Assembly: GCA_003021105.1 (NCBI GenBank)
Contig: PXRG01000013.1
Coordinates: 1-48,046, forward strand
Origin: Halobacteriales archaeon QS_1_68_17
Lineage (GTDB): Archaea; Halobacteriota; Halobacteria; Halobacteriales; Haloarculaceae
Direction of reading: 5' to 3'
DNA: 48,046 nt
Of the stretch, positions 33,406 through 45,608 are shown in pieces. A program made the position numbers and the translations under genes. Each line of letters begins with the position of its first letter. The stretch's first letter is position 1. The notes under the pieces were generated by a model that made no database searches, was not told where the DNA came from, and worked only from the letters and a program-made list of their open reading frames with translations.

Positions 33406-34269
33406 TCAGTAGAACTCGCGGACCAGGTCGGTCGCACCGTCGGGAGCGCCGTCGGGGATGTCGGCCATGCTCTCCGAGAGTCCCTCGCGGCGTCCGTACG
33501 GCACCGATTCGTCGTGCTGGTAGATGACGCCCATGTACTCCTTGTCGAGGTCGAGGATCTTCCGCTTGGCGTCGTCGTAGTCGGTGGGGTCGTGGTCGGT
33601 CTCCGAGAGGTCGACGATCGAGTCCCGGAAGTAGTCGTAGGTGTCGACGTTGTTGAAGGTCACGCAGGGGCTGTAGACGTTGACGAACCCGAAGCCGTCG
33701 TGTTCGATGGCCCGCTTGACCAGTTCGGTGTGGCGCTGGGAGTCCGAGGAGAACGACTGGGCGATGAAGGTGCCGCCGGCCGCCAGCGCCAGCGCGAGGG
33801 GGTTGACCGGCGGCTGGTTCGGCCCCTTGGGCGTGGTCGCGGTCTGGAAGTCCTCCCGGCTGGTCGGGGAGGCCTGGCCCTTCGTGAGCCCGTAGATGCG
33901 GTTGTCCATGACGACGTACGTCATGTCGACGTTCCGGCGGACGGCGTGGATGAAGTGGCCCGCGCCGATGGAGTAGCCGTCGCCGTCGCCGCCGGCGACC
34001 ATCACCTCCAGGTCCGGGTTGGCGAGTTTCACCCCGATGCCGACCGGGAGCGCCCGGCCGTGCACCCCGTGGAGCGCGTAGGAGTGCATGTAGGTGCCGA
34101 TCTTGCCGGAACAGCCGATACCCGCGACGATGAACGTGTTGTCGGGGTCGTTGCCGGTCTCGGCCAGCGCTTTCATCATGCCGTTCATCGTCCCGAAGTC
34201 GCCACAGCCGGGACACCACGTCGGTTGCTTGTCCGACTTGAAGTCGGTGAATCTGACTTCCGAACTCAT
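33406..34269 (-). CDS. korB: 2-oxoacid:ferredoxin oxidoreductase, beta subunit
   Basis: The TPP-binding subunit (287 residues). Cluster cysteines C19 and C22 (TWCPGCGDFG), C53 (GIGCSGK) and a fourth near residue 205 (SPCVTFNN) bind [4Fe-4S]. The TPP/Mg motif is GDGDGYSIGAGH (94-105), with N at the end of the motif (VVMDNRIYG). The enzyme oxidatively decarboxylates a 2-oxoacid (2-oxoglutarate or pyruvate class) to acyl-CoA, passing electrons to ferredoxin, the haloarchaeal replacement for the dehydrogenase complexes. Kor versus Por cannot be resolved by sequence alone. ATG 34269 overlaps the alpha gene stop by 4 bases. Confidence 0.87.
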   Translation of the reverse strand: MSSEVRFTDFKSDKQPTWCPGCGDFGTMNGMMKALAETGNDPDNTFIVAGIGCSGKIGTYMHSYALHGVHGRALPVGIGVKLANPDLEVMVAGGDGDGYSIGAGHFIHAVRRNVDMTYVVMDNRIYGLTKGQASPTSREDFQTATTPKGPNQPPVNPLALALAAGGTFIAQSFSSDSQRHTELVKRAIEHDGFGFVNVYSPCVTFNNVDTYDYFRDSIVDLSETDHDPTDYDDAKRKILDLDKEYMGVIYQHDESVPYGRREGLSESMADIPDGAPDGATDLVREFY

Positions 34270-36029
34270 GCCTGAACCTCCGGTGACTCCGCGAGTTTCT
34301 GCTCGATCTCCGATGCGAGTTCGTCCGCCTTGAAGCGGACGCCGGTGTACTTGTTCACGCGCTCGACACGGGTCAATGTGTCGTGTTCGACCAGGTCCGC
34401 GAACTGGCCGGTCGCGTTACACTCCACGACGATCACCGTCTCCGCGTCGTCGACTTCCGGCGTGAGGTCCGGTCGCGGGTAGAGGTACGGGACCGAGACG
34501 AAGCGCACGTCGATGCCTTTCTCGTCGAGGAACGCCAGCGCCTCCCGCATCGCGCCCTCGTTGGACCCCCACGAGAGGACCAGCGTGTCCGCGTCCGGGT
34601 CGCCGAACTCCCGGTAGTCCCAGGTCTCCTCTCTGCGGGCGGTCTCGACCTTGCGGGCGCGCTTGTCGACCTGTTCGACCCGGACCTCGGCGTCCTCGGT
34701 GCGCCGGCCCAGCGAGTCGTGTTCGAGCCCCGTGGTCATGTGTGCCCCGTCGGTGGTGCCGGGGAACGCGCGCGGGCTGATCCCGTCCTCGGCGGGGTAG
34801 TGGGGCTGGAACCGTCCCTTGTCGTCGAGCCAGGACTCGATCCCCGATTCGTCGACGACCTTCCCGCGGTCGACCTCGACAGCGTCCATGTCGAACTCCT
34901 CGGGCGGGAACGTCTGTTCGGTCACCGCCAACGAGAGGTCGGAGGTGAGATAGACCGGGAGCTGGTACTTCTCCGCGAGGTTGAACGCCTCGACGGTCTT
35001 CCAGAAACACTCCGCGATGGTCGTCGGCGCGACCACGAACCGCGGCACCTCGCCGTGGCCGCCGTAGAGCAGCTGGTCCAGGTCGCCCTGCTCCTGTTTG
35101 GTCGGCATCCCGGTCGACGGCCCCGAGCGCATCACGTCACAGATGACGAGCGGCGTCTCGCTGGTGGCCACGAGGCCGAACGTCTCGGTCATGAGGTCGA
35201 TCCCCGGGCCGCTGGTGGCGGTCATCGCCCGCGCGCCGGCCCTGGCGGCCCCCAGGGCCATGTTGATCGCCGCGAGTTCGTCCTCGGCCTGGACGACCTT
35301 CCCCCCGAACTGGTCGATCCGGCCGGTCAGGTACTCCATGACGTCCGTCGCGGGCGTGATCGGGTACCCCGCGTAAAACCGGCAGCCGGCGGCGATCGCG
35401 CCCATCCCGATGGCCTCGTCCCCGTTCAACAGGACGTAGTCGGCGTCGGTACACTCGAGTTCGTAGCCGAAGTCGTAGTCGTACTCCTCGGCGACGTACT
35501 CCTGGCCGAGGCGGGCGGCCTCCTCGTTGTTCTCGACGATGGCACGCCCCTTGTCGCCGAACCGCTTCTCCAGGGCCTCGTCCAGGTTCTCGATGGGGAA
35601 GCCGGCGACGGCGCAGGCGGCCCCGAGTGCCACCACGTTGCGCATGATCGCCCCGCCGGCCTCCTCGGCGAGTCGCTTGAGCGGGACGGGCAGGCCGATC
35701 ATACCCTCGGGGATATTCACGTCCTGCATCGTCGTGCGCTCGTCGTCGTAGATGATGACGCTGCCGTCGTGGAGTTCGTCGAGGTTCTCGTCGATGGTCC
35801 GCTCGGTCAGCGCGATCAGGATGTCCAGCCTGTCGACGACGCTATCCACGCGGTCGACAGAGGTGCGTACCTTGTACGCGGTGTACCCCCCGCGGATGCG
35901 AGACGCGAAATCCTTGGACGTGAAGACGTGCCGTCCAGCCCGCGAGAGCGCCTGGGCGAAGATCTTCCCGGTCGAGTCGATGCCGTCCCCGGCCTCGCCA
36001 CCGATGGCCCAGTTGAGGTCCTCGGGCAT
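34266..36029 (-). CDS. korA: 2-oxoacid:ferredoxin oxidoreductase, fused gamma-alpha subunit
   Basis: The 587-residue partner of KorB. The N-terminal gamma domain (about 1-190; GGEAGDGIDSTGKIFAQAL, residues 9-27) is fused to the alpha domain (ADYVLLNGDEAIGMGAIAAGCRFYAGYPITPATDVMEYL, about residues 197-235), the arrangement of haloarchaeal enzymes. The YPITP motif and ATSGPGIDLMTE are characteristic of alpha subunits. The gene precedes korB in the same operon with an ATGA overlap. The start is ATG 36029. It is divergent from a flavin reductase gene. Confidence 0.88.
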   Translation of the reverse strand: MPEDLNWAIGGEAGDGIDSTGKIFAQALSRAGRHVFTSKDFASRIRGGYTAYKVRTSVDRVDSVVDRLDILIALTERTIDENLDELHDGSVIIYDDERTTMQDVNIPEGMIGLPVPLKRLAEEAGGAIMRNVVALGAACAVAGFPIENLDEALEKRFGDKGRAIVENNEEAARLGQEYVAEEYDYDFGYELECTDADYVLLNGDEAIGMGAIAAGCRFYAGYPITPATDVMEYLTGRIDQFGGKVVQAEDELAAINMALGAARAGARAMTATSGPGIDLMTETFGLVATSETPLVICDVMRSGPSTGMPTKQEQGDLDQLLYGGHGEVPRFVVAPTTIAECFWKTVEAFNLAEKYQLPVYLTSDLSLAVTEQTFPPEEFDMDAVEVDRGKVVDESGIESWLDDKGRFQPHYPAEDGISPRAFPGTTDGAHMTTGLEHDSLGRRTEDAEVRVEQVDKRARKVETARREETWDYREFGDPDADTLVLSWGSNEGAMREALAFLDEKGIDVRFVSVPYLYPRPDLTPEVDDAETVIVVECNATGQFADLVEHDTLTRVERVNKYTGVRFKADELASEIEQKLAESPEVQA

Positions 36030-36200
36030 ACTAGCGGTAGCCTTTCCCCCCGCGGAGCAAAAGCCTTCTGAATACCCCATCTTTTCGGGGCCGGCCGCGC
36101 GACGTCGCACCCGAAATTCCGGTCGACGGAGCGTCTGTGGAGCGTGCGGGGGCGTGCGGGGAGCGAAAGCGCCTTTGGCCCGCGCGGGCGAGTGCCGGGT

Positions 36201-36842
36201 ATGGAGCAGACACCCGTCACTGTCGCCGCGGTCCGCGAGGTGGGGCCGGACGCGGTCGCAATCGAGTTGGAAACGCCGCCGGGGTTCCGGGCCAGACCCG
36301 GCCAGTTCGTGAAACTCTCCGCCGAGGTCGACGGGGGGGTCGAGAGCCGGTTTTACACCATCTCCTCGCCCGACGTGACCGAAACCTTCGAGGTCACCGT
36401 CGGGATCGATCCGGAGGGCACCCTGGCACCGAAACTGGCCGACCTGGCGGCGGGCGAGACGGTGGACGTCTCCGGGCCGTTCGGCAACGCCTACTACGAG
36501 GACGAACCCGGCGTCGTGATCGTCGCCGGCGGCCCGGGCGTCGGGCCGGCGGTCGGCATCGCGGAGCGGGCCATCGCGGACGGCGGCAGGGCCGCGGTCG
36601 TCTATCAGGACGACGAGCCGATCCACGAGGACCGCCTGGCGGCGCTCAAACGCGAGGGGGCGTTCGTGGAGATACTCGCCGGGGACGACGACCTCGCCGC
36701 GGCGATCGAGGGGGCGCTCCGGGAGACCGGCGACGCCCAGGTGTTCGTCTACGGCTTCGCGGACTTCCTCGACGCCGCGACCGACGCCGTGGCCGCGGCC
36801 GGCGGCTCGCCCGACCAGGCGAAAGTCGAGAACTTCGGGTAG
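36201..36842 (+). CDS. FAD/NAD-dependent ferredoxin-reductase-like protein
   Basis: A 213-residue protein of the ferredoxin-NADP reductase fold. The FAD site is RFYTISSP (R50, Y52, T53; the RxYS/T motif) and the dinucleotide domain starts at VVIVAGGPGVGPAVGIAE (about 107-124). It lacks the extra cysteines that bind [2Fe-2S] in the PyrK branch. It may pass electrons between NAD(P)H and ferredoxin. It is divergent from korA with a 170-base gap, so a link with the oxidoreductase is suggestive but unproven. The start is ATG 36201. Confidence 0.78.
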   Translation: MEQTPVTVAAVREVGPDAVAIELETPPGFRARPGQFVKLSAEVDGGVESRFYTISSPDVTETFEVTVGIDPEGTLAPKLADLAAGETVDVSGPFGNAYYEDEPGVVIVAGGPGVGPAVGIAERAIADGGRAAVVYQDDEPIHEDRLAALKREGAFVEILAGDDDLAAAIEGALRETGDAQVFVYGFADFLDAATDAVAAAGGSPDQAKVENFG

Positions 36843-36960
36843 CCGACCAGCGGTTTCGCCCGCGAAAACCCCGCCGGGAACGCGAGCCGCGTCCGCGACG
36901 TAACGAGCGGGATAGCGACTCGCAAACAAGACTCATCCGCTGTCCGGCCGTATCCCCGGT

Positions 36961-37908
36961 ATGAGATCCCTCATAGAGCGGACCACCGGGAAGAGCCAGC
37001 AGACCGGAGATGAGCCCGCGGCCGGGTCCCCGCGTCGACGTTGCGCCCGCGGGATCGTCGACAACCCCAAGGCGGTCCGGCTCGACGACGGCCGGCTCGT
37101 CGGGTACGCCGACTGCGGGGACCCGGACGGCGACCCGCTCGTTCTGTGCCACGGGTTCCCCAACTCCCGGGTGTTCGGCGCGCTGTTCGACCCGGCCGCC
37201 CGCGACCTCGGGGTCCGGGTTGTCGCCCCGGAGCGGCCCGGGATCGGCGTCTCCGACCCCGACCCGGACCGCGAGCTGACCGACTGGCCGACGGACCTGG
37301 CGGCCGTGACCGAGGCGCTGGACCTCGATCGCTTCGGGGTGCTGGGCATCTCCGGCGGGGCCCCGTACGCGCTGGTCAGCGCGGCGATGCTCCCCGGGCT
37401 TGTCGAGCGGGTCGGCGTCGCGTCCGGTCTCGGTCCGATGGCGGCCGTCGGCCTGCGCGAACAGCTCTGGTACAAGACCGCCCGCCACCTGTCCCCGCTC
37501 ACCAAGCTCGCGCTCCTGGTGGGCGACCGCCGAGCCAGGAAGGACCGCGACGCGTTCCTTTCGGGGATCGCCGACGGCAGTGCGCCGGCCGACCACCCGC
37601 TCTGGACCGGCGAGGTCGGCGCGGTCATCTACGACAGCATGATCGAGGCGCGCCGCCGTCACGGTCTCGACCCGCTCGACCGCGAAACGGCGATCTACGG
37701 TAGTCCCTGGGGGTTCGACCTCGACGAGGTCGACGTGCCGGTCGCGCTCTGGTACGGTAAGGCAGACAGCGTCGTCCCGCCGGGGATGGGCTGGTACCTC
37801 TCGGAACACCTGCCGACGGCGACCGCGCAGTTCTACCCCGACCTCGGGCACCTCTCGACGTTCGTCCGCCACGAGTCGGAGATCCTGCGGACCGTCGCGC
37901 TGGCCTGA
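36961..37908 (+). CDS. Alpha/beta hydrolase
   Basis: A 315-residue alpha/beta-fold hydrolase. The oxyanion loop is HGFPNSR (64-70), the nucleophile S131 is in GISGG, D269 (GKADSVVP) and H297 (LGHLS) complete the triad. The first 30 residues are basic and poorly conserved-looking, so a shorter start is possible. No signal peptide is seen. The substrate is unknown; esterase/epoxide-hydrolase-type chemistry is typical of the fold. It converges on the methylmalonyl-CoA epimerase gene. Confidence 0.82.
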   Translation: MRSLIERTTGKSQQTGDEPAAGSPRRRCARGIVDNPKAVRLDDGRLVGYADCGDPDGDPLVLCHGFPNSRVFGALFDPAARDLGVRVVAPERPGIGVSDPDPDRELTDWPTDLAAVTEALDLDRFGVLGISGGAPYALVSAAMLPGLVERVGVASGLGPMAAVGLREQLWYKTARHLSPLTKLALLVGDRRARKDRDAFLSGIADGSAPADHPLWTGEVGAVIYDSMIEARRRHGLDPLDRETAIYGSPWGFDLDEVDVPVALWYGKADSVVPPGMGWYLSEHLPTATAQFYPDLGHLSTFVRHESEILRTVALA

Positions 37909-37921
37909 TTATGTCCTGACA

Positions 37922-38305
37922 TCATACTTGAACGAACTCCAGCAGGACACCCCCGGTCGAACCGGGGTGGAGGAATGCGACGTCGTGACCCCACGCACCC
38001 GGCCGCGGTTCGTCGTCGATCGGGTCGACGCCCGCCTCCCTGGCGGCGTCGAGCGCCGCCGACACGTCGTCGGTCGCCAGCGCGAGGTGGTGGATGCCGG
38101 GACCGTGCGAGTCGAGGTAGTCGGCGATCGCCCCGCCGTCGCGGGGTTCCAGCAGTTCGAAGTAGCTTCCGCCGAGGTCGAGAAAGACCACGTCGATCCC
38201 GTCGAACGTCTCGCGGTGGGCGATCGGAACCGGCAGGAAGTCCGTGTACCTGTGTGCCAGGTCGTCGGCGTCCTCCGTGGCGATGCCGGCGTGGTGAAAG
38301 CGCAT
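37922..38305 (-). CDS. mce: Methylmalonyl-CoA epimerase
   Basis: A 127-residue glyoxalase/VOC-fold enzyme that racemises methylmalonyl-CoA. It has two paired beta-alpha-beta-beta-beta modules: HHAGIATED (2-10) and FELLEPRDG at the first metal site; GIHHLALATDD (70-80) and GVLLEFVQV at the second. These supply the His/Glu metal ligands. It is in the same direction as the mutase gene upstream, with 160 noncoding bases between, so both act in propionyl-CoA/methylmalonyl-CoA metabolism. Confidence 0.88.
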   Translation of the reverse strand: MRFHHAGIATEDADDLAHRYTDFLPVPIAHRETFDGIDVVFLDLGGSYFELLEPRDGGAIADYLDSHGPGIHHLALATDDVSAALDAAREAGVDPIDDEPRPGAWGHDVAFLHPGSTGGVLLEFVQV

Positions 38306-38466
38306 GGTCCTACTACCGGCGAAGAACCCTTAACCGACCCGCCGGCGATACGCCGCCGCGAGTCCCCGGTATCCCCGTAGTGCGGACTGGTCCGCCGGCT
38401 GGACTACCGTCAGAACGTAGTGCCGGGCAGAACGTTCGGCAGGAGGGTTGGCCGACGACGCCGGCG
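38306..38466. other. Spacer between mutase and epimerase genes
   Basis: About 160 bases without a gene, between the mutase stop and the epimerase start. No tandem repeat, TATA box or hairpin was convincing. Confidence 0.4.
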
Positions 38467-40134
38467 TCAGTATTCGCCGCACACGTCGCGGAGCACGTCG
38501 CAGATTTCGCCGGTCGTCGCGTAGGCCTTCACGGCGTCGACGATCGGGGGCATGAGGTTGTCGTCGCCCTCGGCGGCCGCCCGGACGGCGGCCAGGGCCG
38601 ACTCGACCGCCTCGTCGTCGCGGTCGGCCCGGACCGATTCGAGTCGCTCGACCTGGCGGCACTGATCCGTTTCGGTCACCTCCTCGATCTCGACGTCCTG
38701 GCGCTTCTCGTCGCTCCGGAACCGGTTGACGCCGACGATGATCCGTTCCCCCTCCTCGATCCCGCGCTGGCGCTCGTAGGCGACGTTCTGGATCTGGCGC
38801 TGGACCCACCGCGTCTCGATGGCCCGTCCCATTCCCCCCTTTTCCTCGACGGTGTCGAGGATCTCGAACGCCTCCGATTCGAGTTCGTCCGTGAGCCGTT
38901 CGACGTAGTAACTGCCGGCCAGGGGATCGACGGTGTCCGCGACCCCGGACTCGTGGGCGAGGATCTGCTGGGTGCGCAGCGCCGTCCGGACGCTCTCCTC
39001 GCTGGGCAGGGCAAGCGCCTCGTCTTTGCTGTTGGTGTGGAGGCTCTGGGTACCACCGAGGACCGCCGCCAGTGCCTGGTAGGCCACCCGGACGACGTTG
39101 TTGTCGATCTGCTGTGCGGTCAGCGTCGACCCGGCGGTCTGGGTGTGGAACTTCAGCTGTTGCGACTTCGGGTTCTGTGCGCCGAAGCGTTCGTCCATGA
39201 TCCTGGCCCACATCCGTCTGGCGGCTCTGAACTTCGCCACCTCCTCGAGGATGTTGTTGTAGGCGGCGAAAAAGAACGACAGTTGCGGGGCGAACTCGTC
39301 GACGTCGAGGCCCGCCTCCAGTGCGGCCTCGACGTACTCGATTGCGTTCCCGAGGGTGAACGCGATCTCCTGGGCGGCCGTCGATCCCGCCTCGCGGATG
39401 TGGTACCCCGAGATGGAGATGGTGTTGAACTTCGGCGTCTCCTCGGCGCAGAACTCGAAGATGTCCGTGACGATCCGCATCGACGCCTCCGGCGGATAGA
39501 TGTAGGTGTTGCGCGCGATGTACTCCTTGAGCACGTCGTTCTGGATGGTGCCCCGGAGCCGGTCGCGCGGGACGCCCTGCCGGTCCCCGATGGCGACGTA
39601 CATCGCCAGCAGGACGCTCGCGGGTGCGTTGATCGTCATGCTCGTCGAGACCTCGTCTAGCGGGATGCCCTCGAACACCCGTTCCATGTCCCGGAGCGAG
39701 TCGATGGCGACGCCCGACTTCCCGACCTCGCCGGCGGCCATCTCGTGGTCGGAGTCGTACCCCATCTGGGTCGGCAGGTCGAACGCCATCGAGAGCCCGG
39801 TCTGGCCCTCGTCCAGGAGGTACCGGAACCGCTCGTTGGTCTCCTCGGCGGTCCCCATGCCCGCGTACTGGCGCATGGTCCAGAGCCGACCGCGGTACAT
39901 CGTCGGGTAGACCCCGCGCGTGTACGGCTCCTGCCCCGGGAACCCGAGGTCGTCGGCGTAATCGAGGTCGGCGACGTCGGCCGGCGTGTAGAGGCGCTCG
40001 ACCTCCTGGCCACCCGTGTCGGTGGTGAACGTCTCCTCGCGCTCGCCGAACCGCTCGACGGTCGGGCCGGCGGTCTCCGACTCCCACTCCGAAAGCGCCG
40101 AGCGGATGTCCCGGAGGTCGTCGGGATCGAACAT
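38467..40134 (-). CDS. mcmA: Methylmalonyl-CoA mutase, catalytic (large) subunit
   Basis: The 555-residue alpha subunit containing only the TIM-barrel substrate domain. Signature parts are [28 protein letters not shown] and TMRQYAG (about residues 48-92), SMTINAPA (about 165) and [14 protein letters not shown] (about 340). There is no cobalamin-binding C-terminal domain, so a separate B12-binding subunit must exist elsewhere. It interconverts (R)-methylmalonyl-CoA and succinyl-CoA. ATG 40134 was chosen ([14 protein letters not shown]). An alternative open frame far upstream is only a shadow. Confidence 0.9.
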   Translation of the reverse strand: MFDPDDLRDIRSALSEWESETAGPTVERFGEREETFTTDTGGQEVERLYTPADVADLDYADDLGFPGQEPYTRGVYPTMYRGRLWTMRQYAGMGTAEETNERFRYLLDEGQTGLSMAFDLPTQMGYDSDHEMAAGEVGKSGVAIDSLRDMERVFEGIPLDEVSTSMTINAPASVLLAMYVAIGDRQGVPRDRLRGTIQNDVLKEYIARNTYIYPPEASMRIVTDIFEFCAEETPKFNTISISGYHIREAGSTAAQEIAFTLGNAIEYVEAALEAGLDVDEFAPQLSFFFAAYNNILEEVAKFRAARRMWARIMDERFGAQNPKSQQLKFHTQTAGSTLTAQQIDNNVVRVAYQALAAVLGGTQSLHTNSKDEALALPSEESVRTALRTQQILAHESGVADTVDPLAGSYYVERLTDELESEAFEILDTVEEKGGMGRAIETRWVQRQIQNVAYERQRGIEEGERIIVGVNRFRSDEKRQDVEIEEVTETDQCRQVERLESVRADRDDEAVESALAAVRAAAEGDDNLMPPIVDAVKAYATTGEICDVLRDVCGEY

Positions 40135-40226
40135 ACCCGGAAGCTTCGGGCCCGGAGGTTTAACAGTTGGCAGTGTGCCGGTCCCACACTGCGACCGCCG
40201 CCGTCGTTCCGGGCGGGGGGTCGACA

Positions 40227-40269
40227 ACCGCGCCTCAGCGGCCGGCCGACCACCGCGCCTCAGCGGCCG
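40227..40269. repeat. Tandem duplication (period 25) spanning the GNAT stop codon
   Basis: accgcgcctcagcggccgg occurs at 40227-40245 and again at 40252-40270. On the minus strand each copy reads through TGA; the real stop of the GNAT gene is at 40260-40262 and the second copy contains another TGA at 40235-40237. The duplication again reproduces a stop-codon context, as at 4201 and 22345. Confidence 0.85.
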
Positions 40270-40883
40270 GTATCGTACTTGTAGGTCGCCTCGTCGGGGT
40301 CGATGCCGAAGTCCTCGGGCCCCTCCTCCGGTTCGGGGTCCACGTCCTCGCTGCCGGCGCGCTTGAAGGCGTCCCTGAACCGGGCCGGCATCACGAACTC
40401 GTCGGTCCCCAGGGCCACCGGTACTACGTCGTCCCCCCTGGCCGTGCGCTTCTCCTCCAAGCGGTCGCGCAGGACCTCGGGGAGTTCCGCCTCGTCGAGT
40501 CCCTCGAACCCGAACTGGGCGAGATACTCTGGCTCGGGCGTCAGCGCGTAGACGGTCTCGAACTGCTTGTCGCCCGCGGTCTGGACCAGCCGCTCGACGA
40601 CGTGCGCGCCGACCCCCTGCCCGCGCCACGCCTCGAGGACCCCGATGCTCGTGAGTTCGCAGACCTCGCCCGCGACCGCGCCACGCCCCGACGACTCGCG
40701 CTCGGACTCGTCGCGCTCGGTCTTGTGGACCCGGATGCGGCCGAACCCAGCCTTCTCGTTGGTCTCCTCGTCGATTGCGATCACGTAGTCCCGGGAGCGA
40801 AACGCCTGCTCGTCCAGCCCCATCTCCTCGATCCGATCGAGCAACCAGACCTCGTCCCTGTTCTTGGCGTCCCGGACGTACAT
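40260..40883 (-). CDS. GNAT-family acetyltransferase
   Basis: A 207-residue acyltransferase of the N-acetyltransferase superfamily. The acetyl-CoA pyrophosphate loop is R87-G-Q-G-V-G92 within [17 protein letters not shown], preceded by the strand VCELTSIGV. It resembles the YhbS/N-acetylglutamate-type branch only generally; no substrate can be named. Unusual features are a long charged insertion near residues 55-72 and an acidic tail. The start is ATG 40883; its stop codon lies in a tandem duplication. Confidence 0.75.
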   Translation of the reverse strand: MYVRDAKNRDEVWLLDRIEEMGLDEQAFRSRDYVIAIDEETNEKAGFGRIRVHKTERDESERESSGRGAVAGEVCELTSIGVLEAWRGQGVGAHVVERLVQTAGDKQFETVYALTPEPEYLAQFGFEGLDEAELPEVLRDRLEEKRTARGDDVVPVALGTDEFVMPARFRDAFKRAGSEDVDPEPEEGPEDFGIDPDEATYKYDTGR

Positions 40884-41072
40884 ATCCCACCGTTGGCGGC
40901 CACGGTCCAAAAGGGTTTACAGGACCGACTCCTCGAAAGGGGCGTTCCACACCGGCCGGCCACGGGAGTCACACCCGGCCGGACCGCCGACCTGCTCCGG
41001 GGCGCTTCTAGCGCTGCCCGCACGCCAAAATACTACTACCGTGGCGGGCAAACCGGCGTGGTGAGTGGTTAC

Positions 41073-43000
<1,928 letters not shown>

Positions 43001-43057
43001 TCGCGTCCGCGGCCCGGTTCCGACAGTTACAGGTAGGACCCGGGAGAATCCCCGCCC

Positions 43058-43246
43058 ATGGCCGACGACCACCACGGGGAGGACCGACCGGAGTACGACC
43101 CGGAACACGTCGAACTACCGTCGCGCGAACCGCCGCTCAGGAGCACCGCGCCTCAGAGCGACTACACGATGTCGCACGTGGCGACGGGCTTCGTCGTGCT
43201 GGCGGTCGGACTCGTTCTCACGTTCGGCGTCGCGCTGGCCCTATAG
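43058..43246 (+). CDS. Small single-helix membrane protein
   Basis: A 62-residue protein: 37 residues that are charged and acidic ([20 protein letters not shown]), then one C-terminal hydrophobic helix ([24 protein letters not shown]). It is tail-anchored in look, similar to short haloarchaeal hypothetical membrane proteins (the DUF7550 group, by memory). Its stop overlaps the purL stop by 6 bases. The gene follows the broken acyl-CoA synthetase. Confidence 0.7.
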   Translation: MADDHHGEDRPEYDPEHVELPSREPPLRSTAPQSDYTMSHVATGFVVLAVGLVLTFGVALAL

Positions 43247-45382
43247 TTCCCGCTCGATCACGCGCCGCCACTCGGCGATTTCCCCGGCTTCGGGCGCGAT
43301 TTCCCGGTCGTCGACCGAGAACACGAGCCGACCGGACCCGTCGGCCGTCCCCAGTTCGTACGTCGGAGCGACGCCGTCGAAGGCCTCGCTCACGCCGTGC
43401 GGGTCGGTCGTCTCGATCACGGCGCGGCCCGCCTGTTCCCCGAAGGCCAGCGCCGCGGCCGAACCCCTGTTCGGCGCGTCGAGTTCCACGGCCGCGCCCG
43501 CGTCGTCGTGGACCATCTCGGCCAGCGTCACGGCCAGGCCGCCGTGGCTCACGTCGTGGACCGCGAGGGTGCTCCCGCGGTCGGCCACGTCCGCGAGCGT
43601 GGCGACGAGTCCGGCGGGGTCCCGCGGGAGGTCGGGGAAACGGTCGCTCCCGCCGAACTGCGCGAGGTACTCCGAGCCGCCGAGCCGCGCGGGGCTCTCG
43701 CCGTCGAGGACGCGGTCGCCCACGAGGACGAGCGTCCCCTCGCCGGCGAGCGCGGCCGGCGGGGCGTCGTACCCGGCTTTCGTCCCGACCATCGCCAGCG
43801 TCGGCGTCGGCGGGATCGGGCCGGCCGCCGAGTCGTTGTACAGCGAGACGTTCCCGCCGACGACCGGCACGCCGAGCGCCCGGCACATGTCCGCCAGCCC
43901 GTCCACGATGCCCGCGAAGCCGCCGTAGACGTCGGGTTTCTCGGGGTTGCCGCCGTTCAGGCAGTCGACGGCCGCCAGCGGCGTCGCTCCCTCGGCGGCG
44001 ACGTTGACCGCGTTCTCCAGCGCGACCGCCCGCGCTCCATCGTAGGGTGCGGTGTCCGTCCAGTTCGGATCGGCACCCGCCGACAGCGCGAGGCCGGTGT
44101 CGGCCTCCCTGATCGCCAGGACGGCGGCGTCGTCGCCCGGCGTGGTGGCCGTCCGCACCTGGACCTCGTGGTCGTACTGCCGGTAGACCCACCGCTTGCT
44201 GGCGGTGTTCGGGCTGCCGACGACTCCCTCGAAGGCCTCCTCGAACCCGACGTCTGGCAGGTCGCGGTCCGGCACTGCCGGCTCCGTCATTTCGAGGTCG
44301 TTGGTCGGCGCGCCGTCCGCGAGAAACGTCGCCGGTACGTCCACGACAGTCTCGCCCTCGAAGGTACAGACGTAGTTGCCCTCCGTGACCTCGCCGACGA
44401 CCGAACACCCGAGGTCGTAGCGGTCGGCGATTTCGGCCACGCGGTCGACGTTCTCCGGGGCGACCTCGTAGCACATCCGCTCCTGTGATTCGGCCAGCAG
44501 GATTTCCAGTGCGTTCATGTTCGGTTCGCGCTGGTGGACCCGGTCCAGGTCGATGTGTGCGCCGTAGCCGCCCTTCGCGACGAGTTCGCTGGACGCGCCG
44601 CCGAGGCCGGCGGCTCCGAGGTCGCGGGCCGCCTCGATCAGCCCCTCGTCTACGAGAGCCTCGCTGGCCTCGATCAGGAGCTTCTCCGTGTAGGGGTCGC
44701 CCACCTGGACCGCGGGCCGGTCCTCGGTTTCAGCGTCCTCCGAGAGGTCCTCGCTGGCGAAGGAGGCCCCGCCGAGTCCGTCCCGGCCGGTGGCGTTGCC
44801 GACGATCACCAGCTTGTTCCCCGGCGACTGGGCCTCGGCGGTCACCAGGCGGTCGGCCCCCAGCAGGCCGATGCAGGCGACGTTGACCAGCGGGTTCCCC
44901 TCGTAGTCCGGGTGGAAGGCGACGCTCCCCCCGACGGTCGGGACGCCGATGGAGTTGCCGTAGTCGCCGATCCCCTCGACGACCCCATCGAAGAGGTACC
45001 GCGAGTGTTCGCGGTCGAAGTCGCCGAAGTAAAGCGAGTCCAGGAGGGCGATGGGGTAGGCACCCATCGAGAGCGTGTCCCGGACGATCCCCCCGACGCC
45101 GGTCGCGGCCCCGTCGTACGGGTCGACGTACGACGGGTGGTTGTGGCTCTCGATGCCCATCGTGAGGTAGGTGTCGTCGTCGAGGGCGACCACCGCGGCG
45201 TCGTCGCCGGGCGGGACGACCACCCGCTCGCCCTCGCTGTCGAAGGCCGAAAGCAGGGGCCGCGACGACCGGTAGGCGCAGTGTTCGCTCCAGAGATTCT
45301 CGAACAGCGCCGCCTCGGCCGGGGTCGGCTCCCGCCCGAGTTCGGCGGTGACGAGGTCGCGGTCCGCGTCCGGAAGCGTCAT
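43241..45382 (-). CDS. purL: Phosphoribosylformylglycinamidine synthase subunit PurL
   Basis: The 713-residue ATP-dependent synthase subunit of step four of purine biosynthesis; with PurS and PurQ (not in this window) it converts FGAR to FGAM. The small-type PurL has two AIR-synthase halves. Seen in order: [15 protein letters not shown] (29-43), [34 protein letters not shown] (75-108), then the second half with [17 protein letters not shown] (about 486) and [16 protein letters not shown] (about 594). The start is ATG 45382. It is divergent from DUF5305. Confidence 0.93.
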   Translation of the reverse strand: MTLPDADRDLVTAELGREPTPAEAALFENLWSEHCAYRSSRPLLSAFDSEGERVVVPPGDDAAVVALDDDTYLTMGIESHNHPSYVDPYDGAATGVGGIVRDTLSMGAYPIALLDSLYFGDFDREHSRYLFDGVVEGIGDYGNSIGVPTVGGSVAFHPDYEGNPLVNVACIGLLGADRLVTAEAQSPGNKLVIVGNATGRDGLGGASFASEDLSEDAETEDRPAVQVGDPYTEKLLIEASEALVDEGLIEAARDLGAAGLGGASSELVAKGGYGAHIDLDRVHQREPNMNALEILLAESQERMCYEVAPENVDRVAEIADRYDLGCSVVGEVTEGNYVCTFEGETVVDVPATFLADGAPTNDLEMTEPAVPDRDLPDVGFEEAFEGVVGSPNTASKRWVYRQYDHEVQVRTATTPGDDAAVLAIREADTGLALSAGADPNWTDTAPYDGARAVALENAVNVAAEGATPLAAVDCLNGGNPEKPDVYGGFAGIVDGLADMCRALGVPVVGGNVSLYNDSAAGPIPPTPTLAMVGTKAGYDAPPAALAGEGTLVLVGDRVLDGESPARLGGSEYLAQFGGSDRFPDLPRDPAGLVATLADVADRGSTLAVHDVSHGGLAVTLAEMVHDDAGAAVELDAPNRGSAAALAFGEQAGRAVIETTDPHGVSEAFDGVAPTYELGTADGSGRLVFSVDDREIAPEAGEIAEWRRVIEREL

Positions 45383-45458
45383 TACTGGCCCGTTCCCGGA
45401 GACCGGCTAAACCGCTTTCCATGTCCGGCCCGAGACACACGCGAACCGATTTCGAGAA

Positions 45459-45487
45459 AAATATTAAGTGACGGGGTTGTCAACCCC
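45459..45487 (+). promoter_or_regulatory. TATA box and 15-bp palindrome before the DUF5305 gene
   Basis: aatattaa (45459-45466) is a TATA box candidate. Seven bases beyond it lies the perfect dyad ggggttg-t-caacccc (45473-45487), placed between TATA box and the expected start site (about 45490). A bound regulator would block RNA polymerase. The gene begins at ATG 45609, so a leader of about 120 bases is implied unless an unseen earlier start (GTG 45516) is used. Confidence 0.5.
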
Positions 45488-45608
45488 TCGAAAGAACCCG
45501 GAAACGACGTATGGGGTGGCAATCGGGGGAAAGGCGGACGCACTCCGGCAGGGATGCCTGAAACGTCCGGAAACCGTCGTCCGCTCGGTTGATCGGCCCG
45601 CAGGACCG

